Made by a program: the position numbers and the translations under genes
Shown here: piece after piece, positions 31,603 through 39,239 of the stretch
Numbering within the stretch: position 1 is the stretch's first letter
Layout: each line of letters opens with the position of its first letter
Assembly (NCBI GenBank): GCA_033557835.1
Contig: JAWQRO010000425.1
Coordinates: forward strand, 1-39,239
Length of the DNA: 39,239 bases
DNA from: Helochares maculicollis
Taxonomy: Eukaryota > Arthropoda > Insecta > Coleoptera > Hydrophilidae
Direction: 5' to 3'
Notes under the pieces: model-generated
Told to the model about the DNA's origin: nothing
Seen by the model: the letters and a program-made list of their open reading frames with translations, nothing else
Database searches by the model: none

Positions 31603-32178
31603 ATTTCTGCCTAAGCCAACTCAGTCACAAGTACATAACACAATGAAATAATTATTAGCTCAGAATTTGATAATTATTGCATTTAAAAACAACTTTATTT
31701 TATCAGCTGGATTGTATTAACTTTGATCTTTATTAATCAGCACGTTCTTGAAAAATATCAAAATGTGACCCGTTCCCAGCGTTAATTTTCATACTAAATA
31801 AAATAATAAAAACAATTTATAAAATATTCAGTTTAATAATCTATTTAGTTGATGTAGTTTTTGCTACTTGATTAATCAAATATTGTACACATAATATGTA
31901 GGCTGTTGCGTTTCCTTGCGCCCAATTTACGAGAAATAGGAGCACATTCACCCGAAGAAAGATCGCGTTCAATAAAGTTACGCGGGAATTCCCATTACAA
32001 AATGATATCGGCTCGGACAATGAATCGTAGGTCAACTTGTAAACATCTCGCGTGCACCAAGGTGTCAGTCACCTTCATGGGCCAATTTCGCTTGTGATTA
32101 ACAAAATATTGGAATAGGTAAAAGACATACTCAAATATTGATTCTCCTTGGCAATCCACTTTTGCAAGGAGTTAGGAG
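31603..32178. other. Intergenic upstream of two divergent genes
   Basis: Spacer between the minus-strand SVWC gene and the plus-strand His-hexamer gene. A less AT-rich patch at about 31905-32095 stands out, but its short frames on both strands have no recognisable content. It could be regulatory. Confidence 0.45.
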
Positions 32179-32188
32179 TATATAAAAT
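32179..32188 (+). promoter_or_regulatory. TATA box of His-hexamer GYGG gene
   Basis: TATATAAAAT, 101 nt upstream of the reconstructed ATG at 32280. Nothing else downstream needs a promoter on this strand. Confidence 0.6.
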
Positions 32189-32279
32189 GTCGAATCGCGA
32201 ATGATTTTCTATATCAATTGAATCACTCGATTCGTACAGACTGCAGATCTGAAAACCTCCAATAATAATATCATTTAAA

Positions 32280-32747
32280 ATGGTTTCAAAAGTAAGTACT
32301 TTTGCTGATATCAAATGTCTATCCAAACAACTAATACTTTAGAGCGTTTTTAAGTCAAGACATTTTGGATTATTGATCTTACGTTTTACTTTTATGTAAT
32401 AAATGTAATTGTGACGTTTACAGGTAGTGTTGATTGCTGTTGTGTTGGCGTTCGTCGCCATTTCCGAAGCTAGAAGACACTTTGGTGGCGGTGGCTTCTT
32501 TGGAGGTCCAGGATATGGCTATGGACCTGGATATGGTCATCACCATCACCACCATGGGCATGGGCACCACGGCCACGGAGGATATGGAGGTTACGGTTAC
32601 GGAGGATATGGTTATGGAGGATATGGTCATGGAGGATATGGGCATGGAGGATATGGGCATGGAGGATATGGGCATGGAGGATATGGATCTTATGGTGGTG
32701 GATATGGACCTGGTTTATTGGGACTTGGAGGATTTTTGGGCAAATAA
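32280..32747 (+). CDS. Secreted Gly/Tyr/His-rich protein with His hexamer
   Basis: Exon 1 (32280-32291, MVSK, donor AAA|GTAAGT) and exon 2 (32424-32747, acceptor GTTTACAG) join in phase 0, giving 111 residues. The signal peptide is MVSKVVLIAVVLAFVAISEA. The mature part starts RRHFGGGGFFGG, then has PGYGYGPGYG, a run of six histidines followed by GHGHHGHGG, a row of GGYGYGGYGHGGYGH repeats, and a hydrophobic end GLLGLGGFLGK. It has no cysteine. The His cluster could bind Zn or Cu ions. The terminal GLLGLGGFLGK differs from all other Gly-rich genes here, so it is a separate branch. Frames on the other strand and in the second plus frame are shadows of the repeat. Confidence 0.85.
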
Positions 32748-33490
32748 ACATAAAAATCGAGAATCTAAAGTTCCAATGGATTCGCCTCTACTTATCAAAA
32801 TTATGCATTATTAATCTACATATTATTCTAATATATTAAATAATGTGTAGGTAAATATCCGACTGACTATTTGTGTTTGTATATATTGTTAATTATTTTA
32901 ATTTATTATTTAAATAAATTTCTATGAGCAGATAAAATAAAGTTTGAATACTGAGTATCTCATCCTACATTTCAAGAAATTGGAAATCGGGATTAGTTTC
33001 CTTTTAATCGGCGATTGGCTCACGAGTCTGATTAATGGATAAAAGTAGAAATCATTTATGATTACTTTTAAAAATCTCAGTCGTTTTTTCATGAACCTTC
33101 TTGCCATTTATAGATTTAATCTTTTATAAAAAACATCTACAATAACAATTTGTGATAGCTAATAAAGGTCATTATTTTTAGCTGCAAACTGCAGAAACAT
33201 AAACATTTTGGTTCAAATATGTAATAAGATAGTAGTAAATGCATTTCAATCTTTGTTGATATCGTGTTTGTTATTCGGCAAATATAATTATATAAAAACT
33301 TAAATTGCAATCATACTGTAAACAACTTCTACATTTTAATTAACTAATTATAATTATTTAAATTTACCTTGCGTAGAAATAATGACGACGGGCCTCATAA
33401 CGCATGATATAATTAATAAAATTTAATAAATAGCTACGTCGTATCTTTTCAAGAAGTAAGTTTTACAACATCATGATATTACTGTAAATG
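32748..33490. other. Intergenic, no gene recognised
   Basis: Contains the 3' UTR of the gene to the left and AT-rich DNA. The minus-strand frame at 32922-33107 has no supporting features. Confidence 0.5.
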
Positions 33491-33680
33491 TTGAATAAAA
33501 TTCTAGCCAAAAATTATTTGCCCATTTGTAGCCAAAAATTTGATGTCAATTTCAACAATTGGTTTAGACCGTTTCGACTCCAAATTATTTATTAGTTTAT
33601 GTTTCGTTTTAAATATTACTTATGGGCCCTTTGTGTTAATGCATGAGTTTTCCTTCACATCATTATTGTCTAGTACTAGC
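33491..33680. repeat. Direct repeat, left of mariner remnant
   Basis: Aligns with 34679-34860 through shared blocks such as attctagcc-aaaaatta, catttgtag-caaaaatttgatg and gggccctttg. It flanks the mariner relic in the same orientation. Confidence 0.65.
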
Positions 33681-33746
33681 TTGCCCAATAATTTTTGCGA
33701 TTCGATAACAAAACTACAATTTTATGGTTTGAAATTCACTTTATTA

Positions 33747-34505
33747 TTCTCCCTTAACTTTGATACACTTGTTCCAATGAGATTGCAATTTATGAATTCC
33801 AACCCTGAAGTGTGAATCTTAAAGGACTACAAATTACGCTTGTCAAAATGCTCATGTGACACGATGTATTGTCCTGATAAAAAAAATTATTGCTTCTGCA
33901 AATCGGGTCTTTTTTACGATTTTTTTCTTTTAGCTAATCTAAAAGATTACAATAATATTTAGTTTATTGTTTCACCAGTTTGCAAGTAATACACATACAA
34001 AATTCCATTCGCTCCCCAAAAAATTGATGCTAAATATCTTTTTGGAAGATTTATGGTCATAAACTTATTTCGAAGCCGAAGAATCATACCACTCTTTAAC
34101 CTCTAGTTTTTATTCAGAATCATGCTGACAAGCCCAAGTCTAATCCATAGTGATAAATCAAAGCACAAAATCTACTATATGCTTTCAAAAATGCTCTAAA
34201 TATTGCTGAGAAAGGCGCATATGAATCTGTTTTTGTTTCATTCTTATCAAATATGAACCCATCGTGCACACAGCTTTCTGAAACCCAATACTTCATTGAA
34301 AATATTGCTTACACTGCCCAATAAAATGCCATCTTTAGGGTTTTTACTAAATCTCTTTTATTCACGCGACCATTTTTCAGCAACCCATCATTCTTCTGTA
34401 CTAATTGAAAGCGAAGAGTCCTTACACACTTTCAACATTCGTTAATAAATTTCCTTTGCTTTTAAACATTCCAAAAATAAAAATTCAATCTCTACACGAT
34501 GCTTG
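33747..34505 (-). pseudogene. Mariner transposase remnant (second lineage)
   Basis: On the minus strand, several frames taken in turn give HRVEIEFLFLECLKAKEIY near 34500, SVSNIFNEVLGFRKLCARWV near 34280, IFDKNETKTDSYAPFSA, RFITMD followed by a stop and TWACQHDSE near 34150, then FWGANGILYVYYLQTGETIN near 34000, FFYQDNTSCH near 33870, and the end HWNKCIKVKGE near 33760. These are the ordered landmarks of a mariner transposase, including the first two catalytic aspartates. The stretch with PHPPYSPD and the third Asp is deleted. Many stops and shifts show great age. It is clearly a different lineage from the element at 19806-21102. No terminal repeats were found. Confidence 0.85.
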
Positions 34506-34678
34506 ATTTTTCTATAATAAAACAATACTGTGACATACTAAATGGCTTGCGATCAAAGCATAAATTAATAGATTGAAATAAAACTTCACTAAAGTTCATA
34601 ACGATGAGTGTACTAGCATTACAAACAAATTTAGCAAAGGCCTTTCTTATCAATCTAGCACGTATTTACTATAAGAAT

Positions 34679-34860
34679 TGAATACAATTCTAGCCCAAAA
34701 ATTAGCTTTGATTTGGACATTTGTAGTCAAAAATTTGATGAAGTGTCCATTTTAACTATTGGCTTAGTCACTACATTATTCTAATCTTATGTTTCATTAT
34801 TAAATTTAGGGCCCTTTGCTGTTAATTCATGAATATTCATTTATTATTATTACCTAATAT
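34679..34860. repeat. Direct repeat, right of mariner remnant
   Basis: Second member of the pair described at 33491-33680. It is somewhat diverged, with small insertions. Confidence 0.65.
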
Positions 34861-35507
34861 ATAATTCATACATTTTGAATTGCACGTCATAGTTATTATG
34901 CTGACAAACATTTCTCCTTAAATTGAATAACTCTTATGATGCATTGATTTTGACCAGTCAGTATTTACTTATTCTAAGCAAAAGGAACCACTTTTAATAT
35001 ATATTACAAAGAGGAATTCACAAAGATAATATTTAGTCAAAACTAGCAACTAGTAACATTTTATAGTAGTCCTGTTTTCTACCACTTCATTTCAAACTAG
35101 AAAAACTTATGTCTTTAGAAAAATATTTCACCAAATTCTGCACTTTGCATAACGCTGACCGTCACCTTTTCATAGCGATGTTTGTACTAAAAGAGTCCAC
35201 GTACTGAAAGAGGGAATGTACTAAAATAGTTCATATACAAAAAGAGTTCATATAGTCTCAAAGTTTAGCTGGATTCCATCTAAAACACCCAGCAAGCGCA
35301 CTTTGTTCTATTTCAAAAATAAATTTAATAAAACGATCTAGTCGTAATAAATAATCAAATTTATTTGAATAAAATCATTGGTTTTGTACATAATACTTGT
35401 CTACTTTTGGATCAATATTCTAATCTAAAATTACATTGCAGTTGCTTTGTTTCGGCGAATATTTAGATTATATGGCAGTTGTTCATGAAGATGCATTTAA
35501 TATAAAA
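34861..35507. other. Intergenic, no gene recognised
   Basis: AT-rich DNA downstream of the minus-strand GYGG gene. A threefold echo of an a(a/g)agagttca-like motif at about 35185-35255 is the only pattern seen. Confidence 0.45.
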
Positions 35508-36110
35508 TCAACCCCAGTATTTTCCATAGCCTCCATATCCACCATAACCACCTCCATAGTTGTTTCCATACCCTCCATATCCGCCCCTGTATCCACCATA
35601 ACCACCATATCCACCTAATCCTCCATACCCTCCATAGCCGCCATAACCACCGTAGCCTCCATAGCCGCCATATCCCCCATGACCTCCATAGCCTCCGTAT
35701 CCTCCTAATCCACCATATCCTCCATATCCACTCAATCCACCATATCCGCCATAACCGCCGCCATACCCTCCGTAGCTACTTAAGCCATATCCATGAGGCT
35801 TAGCAGTAACCATCGCAATCGCCAAAAGAAGAAAACCAAACATTGCAACCTAAAAACAAGTTAGAATACCACAAAGTCCATGAACTTATATGTGCAAGTT
35901 ACATTCGAAAAAGGTGTTTCACTTTCAACGGTATTAATTTAATTTTTTGCTGGGTCACGATTATTTACAACTTTTTTTATGCGACGTTTATAAACAATGT
36001 GTATTTTCGGAGTATATGGAACATTATGGTCCAATATGGAAATTCCAAACGATCACTTTCATTTCTACGCACCTTTTGTTAAAAACCACTATACATACCT
36101 TGCCCATCAT
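35508..36110 (-). CDS. Secreted GYGG-repeat protein (PHGYG...KYWG)
   Basis: Exon 1 (36110-36099, MMGK, donor AAG|GTATGT) and exon 2 (35849-35508, acceptor TTGTTTTTAG) join in phase 0 to give 117 residues. The signal peptide is MMGKVAMFGFLLLAIAMVTA. The mature chain begins KPHGYGLSSYGG and is then an almost pure GGYGGYGG/GLSGYGG/GLGGYGG array with a few Arg, His and Asn residues, ending GKYWG. A start at the ATG inside exon 2 (MFGFLL) would also give a signal-like N-terminus, but the split form matches the local gene architecture and the TATA box at 36211-36217. The gene at 4865-5862 shares the PHG start and YWG end, so they form one subfamily. Confidence 0.82.
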
Positions 36111-36210
36111 ATTTCTCCGGTTTTAAATATCGATCTGTTATGTAACTGGGCACTCAGCTTTACTCAGCTGTTTCTGTTGTGTTCTGGAGTAAAAATTTCT
36201 TTGCTTCAGG

Positions 36211-36217
36211 TTATATA
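36211..36217 (-). promoter_or_regulatory. TATA box of PHGYG...KYWG gene
   Basis: TATATAA on the minus strand about 101 nt upstream of the first-exon ATG. Confidence 0.6.
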
Positions 36218-39200
36218 CCTTTGGGACGCGGAAAGTCAAGGTTGATGAAACATTGGTCGCTTCTGTACTACATCCATTTTTTCCCCGGTATAAATAACAC
36301 CATTATCAGAATTTTAACCGTGAATGCAATCGCACGCCTTGAATCTGCGTGCTGTAACAGAGATCAACAATGATTCATTGTTCTTTAACACCTATTACAA
36401 GGGAATTCCACTTTAAAGAAACTATCGAATTTTAATGGGTTGAATTGCTTTTTCGTACTTTCAATTAAGCACAAGGAAATCTTGCATAACAATCCCAAAC
36501 ACACAAGAAAGCTTTATAGATCGTGCTGTAGCTTCCTTATTGTAAACTCAAATTTATCCTTCACATATCCAATATGTCAATTTATGTACTCCAATTTAGT
36601 CTCAATATCTACAATATAGGTATGTCTACTTCGGTAATATCTAAGGTGGCGTAATTAAATAATTGCTGGCTTATTTGGCAATTTGATGATTTCAGCCATG
36701 ATTTGTGTAATAATACAATTACTATAGCCAGCGACATTGCTTGTCTTAAAAAATATATTTGCGCTGATGTCTGGCATTTCCCATTATTTGTCTTTTCGTC
36801 ATATTGTGGATGAAATGATCTTCTAACCTTGTCTCGCCGGAAACAAATGGAGGTAATCTACAGCTAAGGCAACTTCTGTTTTATTTGTTCTGTTCTTCTC
36901 TGTAGGTGTAGGTCAATGTCGCAGCTTACAAAATTTTGCATGCTCGAGGCGATTGCGTGCAGATTTGTGATATAATATTTGATTAACAGTTTTGATAATC
37001 TGGGCTTATTAATTACAATATAATTTTGTGGTATTGTTACTTGAAATTTTTATTATTGAAAATTATAGGTACAAGCATGCAAACTAATTAAATGTATTTA
37101 AGTCTAATTAACGCTAATTAATCGAGATTGCGTTTAAGATAAGAGTTTCTGGATTAACACTTTTGTAGCGTTTCCTCAGATTATTCTTGGAATGATATGT
37201 TTGCGAATACAATTATTTATAATAAGGGTAGGCATTTCCGTATTTTTAATTTAATTAATAGCCTAGTAAGTCATTTCAATTTACGCTGCTAATGTTACCA
37301 ACGTTTTCCAAATAAATTTTCCTTGCCAGCTGTTAAAAATTTGCTTCGATTGGTCTTTTTCATTAAATCTAAAAATCTTTAATTGAGGGTGAAATCACGT
37401 CTTGTTTTTATCATTGGTTATACAAAACTGTTAAAGAGGAGTTGATTCGAAGAGTTCTACACACCAACGGCAATATGAAAAACTTCAATAAGGCAACTCT
37501 ATCAGCTTTATTTAAATTTATTTAGTTTTGAAATTTAACCTTAGAGAACTATCTACTGATTTTTTTCTAATCGCGATAAATTCTCTTTAATGATTTGATG
37601 TGCATTAAATAATTATATATTGTTGAAATGGCTACACTAGCGCAATCTACGAACCGGTAACAGAAACCTGTAGTGAATACTAAGTAGAGTTCCGTAAAAT
37701 ACCGACAATCAGAGGCTAATTTCCACAGGAGACTCGTTCTGAATTGAAATTCAACAATATCTCATTCAGTCCTTTTACCATAAAGAGTAAATAAGCATCT
37801 CATTAATCCAACCGGTTTGCTTGTTCGCTTTTACTTTCAAATTAAGGTACGTGAACCTGTTGTTTCGGGAGCATTTGTACGACAGAAGATGTGTTATGTA
37901 ATAAATATTATGAGTAGTTGAAAGTGATCTTTTACAACACTTGAATCGCCTCTAGATTAAGTTAAATTCTATTAGAATATGTGCTTTTTCAAACGATTAT
38001 TGCAGATATTAAAATTTACACTGTACAACATACTTGAGCAATGTGAATTGCAAAAATAATACGAGCAATATTACTTAAATTAAATTTTATAACTAAGTCA
38101 AGTTAGCATTTTTGCAAAATAGTTTTAAATCTCTGTTACCATAAATTATTTAGGGTAACTCAAAGATTATTTGTAAACGATATTTGTAATAAATAGTAGA
38201 CAAAAATGGATTAACGTGTGGGTTAATTAACAGACTTAAATGAAATAGCCTTAATTTTTAGGTTACGTAATAAATCTGCATTCTATATTAAATACTTAAT
38301 AAATTAAACAATTCACGGCCAAGGCATTGAAACTCATTATTTGTACTGATCGTTCTAATTCCCTTAAGACTTATTTAGTTTGTCTCCTGACACAAGGATA
38401 TTTGCTTTTATTCGTTAATATGTTATTTTATAGTTCAATCAAATGTCACGTTGGCATAAGAACTCAATTTTCGACAATGTTTAAAATAATCATTATTAAC
38501 AAAAAAATTATAAATTTGCCAATATTAGATTCAATAGTTCAATAGTTAAAAATAACAGCGCTAAGTTTACATTACATTTTATCAATTTTCCAAATCTTAT
38601 TAGTAGTAGAGAAAAAGATTTATTGTAGTTCCACTGTGTACAGGTAGTCACATAATGACATATTTTTACCTTTCAGTGCCTTTTATGGGTTTTAAATTAG
38701 GCTGTAAAAAGTGTGTATCACACCTGCCACTGCCGTCATTAATTCCGTGAGAAAATTGCTTTGCTTTACTATACCGTCTTAATGTTATTGAAGCAATTAT
38801 GATATTATGATTATTTAATTCAAGTATATACAAAAAACTTCAGCAATTTGCTGAGAAAACTATACGCAAGCGTTAGGAAAGATTAAAAGGGATGGAAAAG
38901 TGTGGAAATAGAAAGAAAAAACACAAGAATTGAGAGTAAAAAGTAGAAACAAAACTAAAGAGAAAGCAATAAACTAATTAATTTCGGGGAACAATTCTTC
39001 GAAACTATACGTAAAAAAATTTTAAAGAAGAAGAATTAATATATATATATCATCATTATCAGCCATATCAACCTGTATTTCAAGGTGAGGCCTCCTTAAT
39101 TAATTATTTAGCTATTATTTTATTTTTACACAATGTTGTTTGCGTGCTTCTACTTCTTCTGAAGAGGGGATGTCTTAGTATATTTTTACGTGGTTATCCC

Positions 39201-39239
39201 TACCACTTGCCGTGTGTATTCTTGTTCCAGCAACTTCCA
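36218..39239. other. Long AT-rich stretch, no gene recognised
   Basis: About 3 kb without splice-supported exons, Gly-rich codons or transposase similarity on either strand. A plus-strand GGTATAAATA at about 36288 resembles a TATA box, but no coding exon could be tied to it. The last 190 bases look repeat-like (separate entry). Confidence 0.5.
39045..39239. mobile_element. Possible degenerate interspersed repeat, cut by window end
   Basis: A short (AT)n run is followed by catcattatcagcc and then aggcctcctt. This order resembles the CATCATCATCAGCC...AGGCCTCC pattern found in many dispersed insect repeats. The remainder is not alignable by eye and the element runs off the window. Confidence 0.3.

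Noticed and set aside
31905..32095. Less AT-rich patch with open frames on both strands
   Set aside because: Neither frame has recognisable motifs, and the two contradict each other. It was left as possible regulatory DNA.
33540..33815. 91-codon plus-strand frame
   Set aside because: It covers one of the direct repeats and the antisense of the mariner relic, and the repeat partner at 34679 does not keep the frame.
36285..36440. Plus-strand TATA-like motif with a following ATG at about 36371
   Set aside because: No donor site fits a micro-exon, no signal peptide follows and no Gly-rich second exon was found downstream.
1..39239. CRISPR arrays, bacterial operons, tRNA or rRNA genes
   Set aside because: Gene structure is eukaryotic and no cloverleaf-like or rRNA-like segment was recognised by eye. 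A tRNA covariance search would be needed to exclude a divergent tRNA.

Overview
The window looks like insect nuclear DNA, most probably from a beetle. It is strongly AT-rich, its genes have canonical GT-AG introns, and it holds two complete insect-type odorant receptor genes, a single-domain von Willebrand factor C (SVWC) gene, mariner transposons and many genes for small secreted glycine-rich proteins. The beetle guess rests on the Gly/His-rich peptides at the left end, which resemble the coleopteran antifungal peptides tenecin-3 and holotricin-3. The species cannot be named from the sequence. There are no prokaryotic features, rRNA or CRISPR.

Layout. 1.5-4.6 kb: four + strand genes for small secreted proteins (three Gly/His-rich, one Tyr/Pro/Asn-rich). 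4.9-5.9 kb: a minus-strand Gly/Trp/Tyr-rich gene. 6.05-28.3 kb: a tandem segmental duplication, copy 1 at 6050-15122 and copy 2 at 15123-28308. The ancestral unit was, in order: gene A (FGLG/KPSL protein, +), gene B (GSYSGRLQR-motif Gly/Tyr protein, -), an odorant receptor (+), gene B' (shorter B relative, -) and gene C (long GYGG-repeat protein, -). Copy 2 also carries a 1.3-kb mariner, about 1.9 kb of extra sequence and a roughly 270-bp insertion. 28.6-31.6 kb: an SVWC pseudogene, a third gene C and an intact SVWC gene, the product of a separate C-SVWC duplication. 32.3-36.1 kb: a His-hexamer GYGG gene (+), a decayed second mariner and a GYGG gene (-). 36.2-39.2 kb: no gene recognised.

The two copies of the duplication have lost different genes. 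Copy 1 keeps A but has lost B, B' and C. Copy 2 keeps B, B' and C but has lost A. Both odorant receptors remain open at 403 codons, so the pair of copies together holds one functional-looking set of the small secreted genes plus two receptors.

A recurring architecture is a coding first exon of only 9-18 nt, ending at a phase-0 intron inside the signal peptide. This places the true start codon up to about 1.1 kb from the main exon. I reconstructed these starts by eye from donor and acceptor sites, TATA boxes and signal-peptide logic. The Gly-rich proteins are probably cuticular or antimicrobial secreted proteins, but the sequence alone does not decide which.
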